64,000 nucleotides of DNA from Peptostreptococcus porci. GTDB taxonomy: Bacteria; Bacillota; Clostridia; Peptostreptococcales; Peptostreptococcaceae. Positions 1 to 8,906 of this stretch are shown here, piece after piece. Below the pieces are notes generated by a model. That model made no database searches. It was not told where the DNA came from and saw nothing but the letters and a program-made list of their open reading frames with translations. The translations under genes were made by a program, and so were the position numbers. Within the stretch, counting starts at the first letter, position 1. Each line of letters begins with the position of its first letter. The DNA is taken from contig NZ_VUNE01000005.1 in the NCBI RefSeq assembly GCF_009695815.1, forward strand, positions 1-64,000, written 5' to 3'.

Positions 1-2190
1 CCTCTACAGATTTCTTTTCTTCTGGTGTTAATGCTTTTGGATCACTTACTGGAACTTTATTATCTGGTGCCACTGGATTGTTTGTCGCAGCATCTGATTT
101 CTTTACTACGTCTGTTCCTGGTATTGTATCCGTTGATCCATCTGGATACTTCACTGTTACTGTTCCATCATCTCCAACTTCTAATTTAGTTCCATCTGGA
201 AGTTTTGGATCTAAGTTTTTATTCGCATCTTCAACTGCCTTTTTAACGGCTTCTTTTTCATCATTTGTTAGGTTTGTTGGTTCTGTAACTGAAACCTTTG
301 TTGATGGTGCTACTGGCTTATATTTTTCACTTTCAGCCTGCACTACTATATCAGAGCCATCAATTGTATCTACTGAATTATCGTTATAAGTAATAGTAAC
401 TTTACCATCATCACCTACTGTTATCGTAGTATTTCTTGGTAAATTTGGATTCGCGTCAAGAACCTTCTTACTTACAGCTGTTTTTTCATCTGAAGTTAAA
501 TTTTTAGGGTCCTTAACAATAATCTTTGGACTTGGAACAACAACATTTGTTTCAGAAGCAAGTGATTTTTTCACAACTTCTGTTCCTGGTATTGTGTCTA
601 TTGTTCCATCTGGATATTTTACTGTTACTGTACCATCATTTCCAACTTCTAATTTAGTTCCATCTGGAAGCTTTGGATCTAAATTTTTATTCGCATCTTC
701 TATAGCCTTTTTAACTGCTTCTTTTTCTGTTTCTGTTAAGTTTGTAGGATCAGCTACTGGTACTTTTGTTGTTGGAGCAACAGGTGTTACTGTCGCTGCA
801 TCTGATTTTTTCACAACATCTGTTCCTGGAATTGTGTCCGTTGATCCGTCTGGATACTTCACTGTCACTGTTCCATCATCTCCAACAGATACTTCTGTTT
901 TCTCTGGCAATGTCGGATTCTTTTTCTTTATTGCATCCTCTACAGCTTTCTTTTCTTCTGGTGTCAATGATTTTGGATTAGCCACTGGAACTTTGTTGTC
1001 TGGTGCCACTGGATTGTTTGTTGCAGCATCTGATTTTTTCACAACATCTTTTCCTGGTATTATATCAGCAGTTCCATCTGGATACTTAACTGTTACTGTT
1101 CCATCTTTATCTACATCAATAGTTGTTCCATCTGGAAGTTTTGGATCCAAATTTTTATTCGCATCTTCTATAGCTTTCTTAACTGCCTCTTTTTCTGTTT
1201 CTGTTAAATTTGTAGGATCAGCTACTGGTACTTTTGTCTTTGGAGCAACAGGTGTTACTGCCGCAGAATCTGATTTCTTCACAACATCTTTTCCTTGTAT
1301 TGTATCTGTTGTCTTATCTGGATAAGTTACTGTTACTGTTCCGTCATTTGACACAGATATTTCTGTTTTCTCTGGCAATGTTGGATTCTTTTTCTTTATT
1401 GCTTCCTCTACAGATTTCTTTTCTTCTGGTGTTAATGAATTTGGATCTGCAACTGGAACTTTATTATCTGGTGCCACTGGATTATTTGTTGCAGCATCTG
1501 ATTTCTTTACAACATCTTTTCCTTGTATTGTGTCTGTTGTTCCATCTGGATATTTTACTGTTACTGTTCCATCATTTCCAACTACTATTTCTGTTTTCTC
1601 TGGAAGTTTTGGTTCTAAGTTTTTATTCGCATCTTCAACTGCCTTCTTAACAGCTTCTTTTTCATCAGTTGTTAGGTTTGTTGGTTCTGTAACTGAAACC
1701 TTTGTTGATGGTGCTACTGGCTTATATTTTTCACTATCTGCCTGTACTACTAAATCAGAACCTTCTATTGTATCAACAGAATTATCTCTATATGTTACAG
1801 TAACTTTTCCGTCATCACCCACTGAAATAGTTATTCCGCCTGGTGAATCTGGATTCGCTTTAATTACTGCTTCTCTAACAGCAGCTTTTTCTTCTGTAGT
1901 CAAATCCTTAGGATTTTTTACAATAACTTTTTTGTCCGGTAAAATCAAGTTATACTCAGATGCAACTGATTTTTTTACGACATTTGATCCTTGAATTGTA
2001 TCAGTTGTTCCATCCGGATATTTCACTGTTACTGTTCCATCTTTTCCTACTTCAAATGTTGTATTCTCAGGAAGCTTCGGATTTAAATCTTTATTTGCGT
2101 CTTGCATTGCCTTCTTAACAGCTTCTTTTTCAGTATCTGTTAAGTTTGCAGGATCAGCTACGGGAACCTTTGTAACTGGAGACTTTGGAT
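1..2190 (-). repeat. Tandem protein-repeat array inside the surface protein gene, with a 1404-bp super-repeat
   Basis: Nine complete units and one partial unit are seen. Three kinds can be told apart: a long unit with an EDANKNLDPKLP segment, a shorter one with KKKNPTLPEKT, and a divergent one beginning NPKDLTTEEK or NPKNLTSDEK. The order long-divergent-long-short recurs. DNA near 281 and near 1685 is almost identical over tens of bases, an offset of 1404 bp (468 codons). This shows a multi-unit duplication on top of the single-unit repeats. Confidence 0.85.
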
Positions 2191-3139
2191 CAAATTGTTC
2201 CGACATTCTTACTGTTGGAGGATCGTTAAACTGAATTTGCACAACATTATATACTGCCTGCCCCCAAGGATTTGTAGTTTTTACTTTGACATCATAAGTT
2301 CCTGATTTGTCAACAATGCTAGTTACACTTGTTTCATTGTTATAATTATTTTCATTTGATTTTTTGTAACCAACTATTGTTCTTACTCCATATGTATCAC
2401 CAAAAGCATTTCTAAAATAGTTCTGGAATTGGTCGGTAATAGTAGAGAATTTACTACTCTTTATCTCCAAAGCCAATCTTGAATAAATTTCAGCATCAGA
2501 AACTGAATCTGTCTGTTCCTTGACAATCGGATTTGTATTGATTAGCGAATCAGTATACCCAATTATTTTGTATCTATATTGAATTGCTCCACCACGATTA
2601 TCAACTACCTTTAAATATCGTGTGTATAATCCTCCTGGCTCATGACTAAATTTACCAGCTATTTTCAAGACACCAGTTGATGTTTTTGGATCCCCTGGAT
2701 AAATCGCTGGTTCTTTTGTAAAAGTAAGATCTGATGCCCCTGTTTCAAAAAAACTTCCATTAAAGTTTGAAAATTCATTTATTGTGCCATCACTATCTTT
2801 CCCAGTTAAAATTAATGGATTTGCAATAGGATCGGCATTTTTAGAACCATCAGAAGATGTGCCTGTTGTAGGAAGACCCATCACAAAAAAGACGGGGTCA
2901 GTCGTTTCACCTTCTTTGTTATTAGGTGCAATATCTGTCTCTTCGGCATTGCTTGTAATAGTAGGAATTTTATTTCCCTCTCTAGTGCTTGACGAAGAAT
3001 TTCCGTTTGTTGATTCCCCAGCCATTGTTATACTGCTCACGCCTGGTAATTGTAACACTAACGAAAATGCCATCAATAGTGCAAAAAAGCACTTAAATTT
3101 TGAATTACGCTTTTTGTAATTCACTTTTTCTGTTTTCAT
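1..3139 (-). CDS. Large secreted surface protein with YPDG-type tandem repeats (C-terminus off window)
   Basis: The reverse strand is open from an ATG at 3139 to the left edge, more than 1,040 codons with no stop. The SD GGGAG lies just upstream. Residues 1-45 form a long signal peptide: basic N-terminus, hydrophobic core, Ala-Gly near residue 41. A Ser/Thr-rich linker follows, then a non-repetitive region to about residue 315 that looks like Ig- or cadherin-type folds. From about residue 320 there are nine full repeats and part of a tenth, each 70-80 residues. They read roughly LTxxEKEAVKKA, then a GTVTVKYPDGT core, then VVKKSD. They resemble the Rib/alpha-like YPDG repeats of Gram-positive adhesins. 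A C-terminal LPXTG signal is expected but lies outside the window; the sortase at 60944 would be a possible anchoring enzyme. Function as an adhesin or spacer stalk is inferred. Confidence 0.85.
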   Translation of the reverse strand, partial: MKTEKVNYKKRNSKFKCFFALLMAFSLVLQLPGVSSITMAGESTNGNSSSSTREGNKIPTITSNAEETDIAPNNKEGETTDPVFFVMGLPTTGTSSDGSKNADPIANPLILTGKDSDGTINEFSNFNGSFFETGASDLTFTKEPAIYPGDPKTSTGVLKIAGKFSHEPGGLYTRYLKVVDNRGGAIQYRYKIIGYTDSLINTNPIVKEQTDSVSDAEIYSRLALEIKSSKFSTITDQFQNYFRNAFGDTYGVRTIVGYKKSNENNYNNETSVTSIVDKSGTYDVKVKTTNPWGQAVYNVVQIQFNDPPTVRMSEQFDPKSPVTKVPVADPANLTDTEKEAVKKAMQDANKDLNPKLPENTTFEVGKDGTVTVKYPDGTTDTIQGSNVVKKSVASEYNLILPDKKVIVKNPKDLTTEEKAAVREAVIKANPDSPGGITISVGDDGKVTVTYRDNSVDTIEGSDLVVQADSEKYKPVAPSTKVSVTEPTNLTTDEKEAVKKAVEDANKNLEPKLPEKTEIVVGNDGTVTVKYPDGTTDTIQGKDVVKKSDAATNNPVAPDNKVPVADPNSLTPEEKKSVEEAIKKKNPTLPEKTEISVSNDGTVTVTYPDKTTDTIQGKDVVKKSDSAAVTPVAPKTKVPVADPTNLTETEKEAVKKAIEDANKNLDPKLPDGTTIDVDKDGTVTVKYPDGTADIIPGKDVVKKSDAATNNPVAPDNKVPVANPKSLTPEEKKAVEDAIKKKNPTLPEKTEVSVGDDGTVTVKYPDGSTDTIPGTDVVKKSDAATVTPVAPTTKVPVADPTNLTETEKEAVKKAIEDANKNLDPKLPDGTKLEVGNDGTVTVKYPDGTIDTIPGTEVVKKSLASETNVVVPSPKIIVKDPKNLTSDEKTAVSKKVLDANPNLPRNTTITVGDDGKVTITYNDNSVDTIDGSDIVVQAESEKYKPVAPSTKVSVTEPTNLTNDEKEAVKKAVEDANKNLDPKLPDGTKLEVGDDGTVTVKYPDGSTDTIPGTDVVKKSDAATNNPVAPDNKVPVSDPKALTPEEKKSVE

Positions 3140-3676
3140 AACATAACTCCCTTTCTAAAATATTAAATTGTTAATTTTTGTGCGAGATAAAAAACCGAAC
3201 AACAGCATTTTTTTTATTGTAATAAATAAATTTTTATAGAAAACTAAATAACAGTTTCAAATTAAATATTAAATTCAATATTTAATTAAATAATGATTAA
3301 ATCTGATATATAAAAACCCTAAATTACACTGCTCAATCAATTATTTATGCATTTGCACAAAAATAATTTCAAGATACACTATATTTTAATAAAAAATAGT
3401 TCAATACACTTACTTTTTGCAAAATATTAGCGTTTATCTTAATGTTTATTATATCAAATTTTTAATGAAATTAAAATAATATTTTTTAAAAAACAAAAAA
3501 TAAAATCACTATATTTAAGGTTATAGACTGTTTTTAAAGCAAAATTAAGCTACAACAATTTATTTAATAGTAAATAGTTGTAGCTCAATATAATAAACTC
3601 AAAAAGGAGTTTTAGTATTTTCTTTATTATAAAAAGTTAAAAATAGGGATATAAGTTAATTAAAATTAATATTTCA
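3140..3676. other. Non-coding AT-rich gap upstream of the surface protein gene
   Basis: About 540 bases with no credible gene on either strand. It should hold the promoter of the leftward surface protein gene and the 3' end of the nif3 transcript. Apart from the hairpin at 3548-3585 I see only very AT-rich sequence. Confidence 0.6.
3548..3585 (-). terminator. Hairpin, probable terminator of the trmK-nif3 transcript
   Basis: Two 15-base arms (3548-3562 and 3571-3585) pair with one mismatch around an 8-base loop. On the reverse strand the hairpin is followed by TTAATTTT, a modest U-tract. It lies about 130 bases after the nif3 stop. Confidence 0.55.
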
Positions 3677-3724
3677 CATATTAGCACTCAATTATGTTAC
3701 TGCTCAATTACATTAGCATTCAAT
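3677..3724 (-). repeat. Three 16-bp direct repeats spanning the nif3 stop codon
   Basis: Units at 3709-3724, 3693-3708 and 3677-3692 share the pattern ATTGAnnnnTAAnnTn on the reverse strand. The first unit contains the last three sense codons and the TAA stop of the Nif3-like gene. The other two repeat that stop region downstream. Confidence 0.7.
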
Positions 3725-4519
3725 AAATGGGTTCAGCATTTTTGTACTTACTTGTACTTCAATTCCACCGATTTCTTCATCAATATATTTTTTCATGGCA
3801 TCTGAAAATATATATTCTGTTCCATAATGTCCTAAATCAAGAACATTAACTCCCATCTCATAAGCATCAACAGCCTGATGATATTTCATATCACCTGTTA
3901 TTAGTACATCTATATCATTATTTGCTATCATTTCAAAATACTCAGCACCAGCACCAGTGACAACAGCGATATTTTTTACAATGCCGTTAATATTTTTTCC
4001 GACAAATCTAATTGTATTTAATTTCAATTGTTCTTTTAAATCTATGATAAAATTTTCAATCGTTGTTGGTTTTTCTAATTTACCTATCCTTCCAAGACCA
4101 ACCATTTCACCATTTTCATAATCGCCATAACTGGAAATTGGATCCAATATACCACAATTTTCTATTCCTATTATCTCAAGAAAATAATCATTCAATCCAC
4201 CAAAAGCAATGTCATAATTTGTATGCATACAATACACTGCTATATTATTTTCTATCAGCTTTATAACTAGCTTTCCCTTAACATCTGTATCGACAATCTT
4301 ATTAATTTTACTAAATAGGAATGGATGATGTGAAATTATTAGATCGACATTGCTTTTAATCGCTTCATCAACAGTCTCCTCTGTTATTTCAAGCGTCGTC
4401 AATATCCTACTTATATTTTTTTCTTCATATCCAATATTCAAGCCTGAATTATCCCAGTTATACTGCAAATTTTTCGGAAATTTCTTTTCAATAACTCTTA
4501 TTAATTCATCCAATTTCAT
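3713..4519 (-). CDS. Nif3-like dinuclear metal centre protein (YqfO/YbgI family)
   Basis: A 268-residue protein of the Nif3/DUF34 family, the short form without the central PII-like insert. Metal-site motifs are visible: SHHPF near residue 63, HTNYD near 100, and GHYGTE near the C-terminus. The family forms hexameric rings with a two-metal site. GTP cyclohydrolase-related and metal-handling roles have been proposed, but no function is settled. It starts 16 bases after trmK, the usual order in Firmicutes (rpoD-trmK-nif3), so the two are probably co-transcribed. Its last codons fall in a 16-bp direct repeat. Confidence 0.9.
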   Translation of the reverse strand: MKLDELIRVIEKKFPKNLQYNWDNSGLNIGYEEKNISRILTTLEITEETVDEAIKSNVDLIISHHPFLFSKINKIVDTDVKGKLVIKLIENNIAVYCMHTNYDIAFGGLNDYFLEIIGIENCGILDPISSYGDYENGEMVGLGRIGKLEKPTTIENFIIDLKEQLKLNTIRFVGKNINGIVKNIAVVTGAGAEYFEMIANNDIDVLITGDMKYHQAVDAYEMGVNVLDLGHYGTEYIFSDAMKKYIDEEIGGIEVQVSTKMLNPFIEC

Positions 4520-4535
4520 ACACTTTCCTCCTCAT

Positions 4536-5606
4536 CTATTTAATATCATATTTTAATAAATCCAATATTATTTTTCTAATAACAACCTGCTCCACTTTGC
4601 TTTTAACATTCTCGTTGTACGTTTCAAAAGTGGTATCATCTAAATCTTTTGCATTAATACCAATCATTTTTGACACTATTGATTCACACTCATATATTTT
4701 CTTTTCTAGAAATTCCTCTAATAGCTTATCTCTTTTTGCTATCATAAGTTTTGATACTTCAAAGGAAAGCTTACTAATCTCATTCTCTAAATTTTTCTTA
4801 ATTGTATTTTCATCGATTGCATTTCTCTCAATTATATTTCTCTCAATTGTATTTTCTTCAATTGCATTTTCTTTAATTATATTTTCGTCAATTGCTTTTC
4901 TCTCAATTATATTTTCGTCAAATACATTATCATTGACTATCTTGTCGTTTTTATTTACCATCTTCAAAATATGATTTTTGACAATATGGTTAATTTTCTT
5001 TTTGATATTCTCGTAGTATGAACTTGTATATATAAATTTATCACCATTGTTTTTAAACAATGAATAAATGTATTGAGTATATTTTTTTTGTTCAAAATCT
5101 TCATCATCTTGGTTTTCCGTCAAAAGCTCCTTATCGTAAACAGCTTCGATAATTTCATATATTCTATGATCTTCTCTAACAAAGTGTTCATCTATTATTT
5201 TAAATCCATTTTTCGATAAGTATCTTCTCAATTCCTCTGGTGCTTGCATTGGCTGTAATATTAACTTGTCAAGGTTCTTTGATAGCTCTATTTTCTTTTC
5301 TATTATATCAGAAATCAGTATTCCTCCCATGCCGGCAATTATCACTTGATCAACCTCTCCGTCTCTCAGTGTTTCCATTCCTGATCCCAGTCTCAAGTCA
5401 ACATAGTTTTGAACATTATTTTTGGTCACTTCCTTTTTTGCATTATTAAGAGGACCTCTATTGATATCTGATAGAATTGCAAAGCTTATTTTTTTATCCA
5501 ATAATAGTGAAATCGGAATATATCCATGATCCGTTCCGATATCGGCTATTTTTTTCCCATCGCTTACCAATTCTGAAATGTATTTTAATCTTGGTGTTAA
5601 TTTCAT
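4536..5606 (-). CDS. trmK: tRNA (adenine(22)-N1)-methyltransferase TrmK with a repeat insertion
   Basis: A SAM-dependent methyltransferase that modifies A22 in tRNA. Residues 1-190 form the Rossmann-type domain: IADIGTDHGY near residue 18 is the SAM-binding loop, and GMGG near 92 with QPMQ near 115 are typical TrmK motifs. The C-terminal part is the coiled-coil domain of the family. At 356 residues it is much longer than the usual ~230. The excess is an Asn/Glu/Ile-rich stretch (about residues 195-275), including eight five-residue repeats of the form xI followed by three polar residues. The insertion lies in the helical domain, so the enzyme is likely still active. It sits between rpoD and nif3. 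Confidence 0.9.
   Translation of the reverse strand: MKLTPRLKYISELVSDGKKIADIGTDHGYIPISLLLDKKISFAILSDINRGPLNNAKKEVTKNNVQNYVDLRLGSGMETLRDGEVDQVIIAGMGGILISDIIEKKIELSKNLDKLILQPMQAPEELRRYLSKNGFKIIDEHFVREDHRIYEIIEAVYDKELLTENQDDEDFEQKKYTQYIYSLFKNNGDKFIYTSSYYENIKKKINHIVKNHILKMVNKNDKIVNDNVFDENIIERKAIDENIIKENAIEENTIERNIIERNAIDENTIKKNLENEISKLSFEVSKLMIAKRDKLLEEFLEKKIYECESIVSKMIGINAKDLDDTTFETYNENVKSKVEQVVIRKIILDLLKYDIK
4801..4920 (-). repeat. Eight in-frame 15-bp tandem repeats in trmK
   Basis: Exactly 120 bases made of eight 15-base units, each close to ATTgyATTTTCntCA on the plus strand. They encode pentapeptides such as AIDEN, IIKEN, AIEEN, TIERN and IIERN in the trmK frame. A degenerate ninth unit may follow at 4921. 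The unit length is a multiple of three, so copy-number change keeps the frame. Confidence 0.9.
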
Positions 5607-5640
5607 ATATACTTCCTTTCAGGCTATTCTTCGCTCATTT

Positions 5641-5698
5641 AAAAAATGACTATTCTTCAAGTATCAATTTTAACAAAATAATATTTGAAAAATAGTCA
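5641..5698 (-). terminator. Rho-independent terminator between rpoD and trmK
   Basis: Arms 5685-5698 and 5647-5660 pair over 14 bases with one mismatch around a 24-base loop. Six T residues follow on the reverse strand (5646-5641). It lies just after the rpoD stop, so trmK-nif3 need either read-through or their own promoter. Confidence 0.75.
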
Positions 5699-5705
5699 AT
5701 ATTGT

Positions 5706-6854
5706 TTAATCTAAATAATCTCTAAGCTTTTTCGATCTACTTGGATGTCTCAATTTTCTTAGAGCCTTCGCTTCAATTTGTCTTATTCTTTCCCTAGTTA
5801 CATCAAATTCTTTTCCAACTTCTTCCAATGTTCTAGCACGACCATCATCAAGTCCAAATCTAAGCTTCAATACTTTTTGTTCTCTTTCATTTAATGTATT
5901 TAGAACGTCTTCTATCTGTTCTTTTAAAAGAGAATACGCAGCAGCTTCAGCCGGTGCTGGTGCATCTTCATCTGGAATGAAATCTCCAAGATGACTATCT
6001 TCTTCTTCGCCAATCGGAGTTTCTAGTGAAACTGGATCTTGTGCAATCTTCATTATTTCTCTAACTTTTTCTACAGACATATTCATTTCTTTGGCAATTT
6101 CCTCTGGCTTTGGATCTCTTCCCAATTGCTGTAATAATTGTCTCGAAACTCTAATCAACTTATTTATTGTTTCTACCATATGTACAGGAATTCTTATCGT
6201 TCTCGCTTGGTCTGCAATCGCTCTCGTAATTGCCTGTCTTATCCACCAAGTAGCATATGTTGAAAACTTATATCCCTTTTTATAGTCAAATTTCTCAACT
6301 GCCTTAATAAGTCCTAAATTACCTTCCTGTATTAAATCAAGGAATAACATTCCTCTTCCAACATATCTTTTCGCTATACTCACGACCAACCTTAAGTTTG
6401 CTTCAACTAATTTGTCTTTGGCATACTGATCTCCATCAGCCATACGTCTTGCATATTCTACTTCTTCATTAGCTTTCAATAGCGGTATTTTACCTATTTC
6501 CTTCAGATACATTCTGACAGGATCATCGACACTTATCCCCTTTGGTACAGAAATATCAGCTGCATCAAAGCTCGATAGATCATCTTTCAAGATTTCATCC
6601 TCGTCAATCGATTTAATATCCAAATCATCTGGTTCAGTTAAATCAATGTCTGATTTTATTTCTTTATCATCAACAACTTCAATGCCCAAATTTCCCAGTG
6701 TTTCATACAGATTTTCAGTCATATCCTTATCTAATTCGTTATCTTGAAAAGCTTCCATGACATCCATTACGGTTACAGAGCCGTTCTTCTTTCCTTTTTC
6801 AAAAAGCTTTTTTTGAGCTTCTTTGTTGACTAATAATTTATTTTCCTTCGACAT
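5706..6854 (-). CDS. rpoD: Primary sigma factor RpoD/SigA
   Basis: The housekeeping sigma-70 factor, which directs RNA polymerase to -35/-10 promoters. Present are an acidic N-terminal region 1.1, region 1.2 ([11 protein letters not shown]), region 2 with [16 protein letters not shown] and the [15 protein letters not shown] -10-binding helix, region 3, and region 4 with the [20 protein letters not shown] helix-turn-helix. The ATG at 6854 is preferred to the upstream in-frame TTG at 6860, because the SD GGAGG stands 10 bases before the ATG and only 4 before the TTG. That gives 382 residues. It follows dnaG with a 15-base gap. Confidence 0.97.
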   Translation of the reverse strand: MSKENKLLVNKEAQKKLFEKGKKNGSVTVMDVMEAFQDNELDKDMTENLYETLGNLGIEVVDDKEIKSDIDLTEPDDLDIKSIDEDEILKDDLSSFDAADISVPKGISVDDPVRMYLKEIGKIPLLKANEEVEYARRMADGDQYAKDKLVEANLRLVVSIAKRYVGRGMLFLDLIQEGNLGLIKAVEKFDYKKGYKFSTYATWWIRQAITRAIADQARTIRIPVHMVETINKLIRVSRQLLQQLGRDPKPEEIAKEMNMSVEKVREIMKIAQDPVSLETPIGEEEDSHLGDFIPDEDAPAPAEAAAYSLLKEQIEDVLNTLNEREQKVLKLRFGLDDGRARTLEEVGKEFDVTRERIRQIEAKALRKLRHPSRSKKLRDYLD

Positions 6855-6869
6855 GGTCAACTCTCCTCC

Positions 6870-8762
6870 CTACAATGACTTTAATTTTTTATTTAACTCT
6901 AAGATTGATAATGTTATTTTCATAATTTCCAAATTTGCCTCATTAGTTTCTTTTGTATCTTTTTCCATTGTCTTTATTCTGTCTTCCAATATCTTCTGTC
7001 TTTTAGAAAGCTGGTCAATTTTTTTATTATACTTATACTTTAGAAAATTATTTATGACCTTTTCAATTTCAGAAATATTATCAAATAATTCAATATCAAG
7101 AGCTATTCCATCTAATTTCTTAAAGTAGTTAATATCGCTCTTTTCATCTATTAACTCCTCTATACGTATGATTCCCTTATTTGATGAATTTAAAACCAAA
7201 GAATACAACTTTTTGCTTATTTCACTTTCAAAATCATCAATTTCAATTTTTAAAGGTACAATTTCTCTCGCTTTGCTATTTTGCATCATCATTTTAATTA
7301 TATATCTCTCAACATTTAATATGGCGTCATCTATTTTTCTTACAGAGCTTGTCGTCATTTTAGGTTGATTTAGCATATTATTCCTAGCACCATCAAGCAA
7401 GAGGTTATTGTTTTTATTGTTTTTTGAATTAGATTTAAATCTAGACTTGTTTTCCGACTTGTATTTATTATATCTCGACTCGCCAAATGCCTCAGTCATT
7501 ATAATCTCTCTATTTGTACTTGTCATCTGTGCCAAAAGATTTACGTAGTAATCTAATTCAATAGGACTACGTATGTTTCTTATTACACTTACAACCTCTT
7601 TTAAGAAGTTCATTGCTTCTTTTCTATCATTTAGATTGAAAGCCTTCGATATCTTATCGATTTTAAATCTAGTTGACTCAACAGAATTGTCAATGGCAGA
7701 CATCATTGAAGCAATTCCATTAGCTCTAATATATTCATCAGGATCCTTGCTATCTTGCAAGTTTAATACCTTTACCTTAATATTTTCAATTTCTAGGATA
7801 TCAATTGCTCTCAGTGTCGCTACAACTCCAGCATCATCAGAATCATAAGATATTATCACTTCATCAGCGAACCTCTTTATGAGAATAGCCTGCTCTTTTG
7901 TCAACGATGTGCCCAATGTTGCAACTACATTCCTAATACCGAATTGATATAATGAAATCAAATCCATATAACCTTCAACTAATATCAATTGCTTCGAACT
8001 ACCTATATTTTTTCTAGCCAAATTTAAACCAAATAGATTCAGTCGTTTATTAAAAATATCACTCTCCGGAGAATTTAAATATTTGGGAACAGAGTCGTCC
8101 AGCACTCTCCCACCAAATCCGATAATATTCGATTTATAATCAAATATTGGAAACATCACTCTGTTTCTATACTTGTCATAATATGAATTTTTATTTGAAT
8201 TGTATACTATTAATCCACATTCGACCAGTTCTTCCAACGAAAATCCCTTTGAAATCATATAATTCATCAATGAGTTCCAAGAATTTTGTGCATATCCCAA
8301 TCCGAAAACCTTGATCGTTTTTTCATCTAGCCCTCTTTTTTTAAGATATGTTATTCCTGAATTTTCATTTTTTTCCATTAAGCTGAAATAAAAGAATCTT
8401 GCTGCCTCAGTATTCATTTCTTGAAATTTCTTAATCTTATTCAATCTATTTTTTGTATTTTCATCAATATCCTGATCTATAATAACACCACATTTTTCTG
8501 CAAGAAATTTCACTGAATCGATAAAATCAAGATTTTCTATTTTCATAATAAAAGAAATAATATCTCCACCTTCTCCACAACCAAAGCATTTAAAAATCTG
8601 TTTGGTTGTATTCACATAAAAAGATGGAGTCTTTTCACCATGAAAAGGACAAAGCCCTTTATAATTGGTTCCAGAAGGCTTTAGATTAATGTAGCTTGAA
8701 ATAATTTCTGCAATGTCACTTCTAGATTTTACTTCTTCCACAATATCTTTAAAATCTTCCAT
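6870..8762 (-). CDS. dnaG: DNA primase DnaG
   Basis: Synthesises RNA primers at the replication fork. The N-terminal CHC2 zinc finger is at about residues 38-63 (CPFHGEKTPSF through CFGCG). The catalytic core follows, with the TOPRIM domain around residues 255-340 (LVEGYMD holds the catalytic Glu; SYDSDDAG the metal-binding Asp pair). A divergent C-terminal helicase-binding domain ends the protein. At 630 residues it is of normal length. The start has AAGGTGGG upstream. It is the first gene of the dnaG-rpoD unit. Confidence 0.97.
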   Translation of the reverse strand: MEDFKDIVEEVKSRSDIAEIISSYINLKPSGTNYKGLCPFHGEKTPSFYVNTTKQIFKCFGCGEGGDIISFIMKIENLDFIDSVKFLAEKCGVIIDQDIDENTKNRLNKIKKFQEMNTEAARFFYFSLMEKNENSGITYLKKRGLDEKTIKVFGLGYAQNSWNSLMNYMISKGFSLEELVECGLIVYNSNKNSYYDKYRNRVMFPIFDYKSNIIGFGGRVLDDSVPKYLNSPESDIFNKRLNLFGLNLARKNIGSSKQLILVEGYMDLISLYQFGIRNVVATLGTSLTKEQAILIKRFADEVIISYDSDDAGVVATLRAIDILEIENIKVKVLNLQDSKDPDEYIRANGIASMMSAIDNSVESTRFKIDKISKAFNLNDRKEAMNFLKEVVSVIRNIRSPIELDYYVNLLAQMTSTNREIIMTEAFGESRYNKYKSENKSRFKSNSKNNKNNNLLLDGARNNMLNQPKMTTSSVRKIDDAILNVERYIIKMMMQNSKAREIVPLKIEIDDFESEISKKLYSLVLNSSNKGIIRIEELIDEKSDINYFKKLDGIALDIELFDNISEIEKVINNFLKYKYNKKIDQLSKRQKILEDRIKTMEKDTKETNEANLEIMKITLSILELNKKLKSL

Positions 8763-8848
8763 AAAAATCCCACCTTTTTACCTTATACTACTATATTCTA
8801 CATTTATTATTAAATTCCTCTTTTTTTTAAAAAATCTTCATACAAATA

Positions 8849-8882
8849 CCTGCAAATAAAATTATGCGTTATTACTTGCAGG
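8849..8882 (-). terminator. Weak hairpin after the MORN-repeat gene
   Basis: Seven-base arms 8849-8855 and 8876-8882 around a 20-base loop. On the reverse strand a T-rich but broken tract follows. It may end the MORN transcript; the stem is short, so this is tentative. Confidence 0.35.
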
Positions 8883-8906
8883 CAACATCTCAAAGAAATC
8901 ATTTTA

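Noticed and set aside
78-1994. Several plus-strand ORFs of 70-240 codons
   Set aside because: They are antisense shadows of the surface protein repeats; the reverse strand is open throughout and encodes a signal peptide and ordered domains.
1-2190. CRISPR-like periodic repeats
   Set aside because: The repeats are coding, in frame, and much longer than CRISPR units, with no unique spacers.
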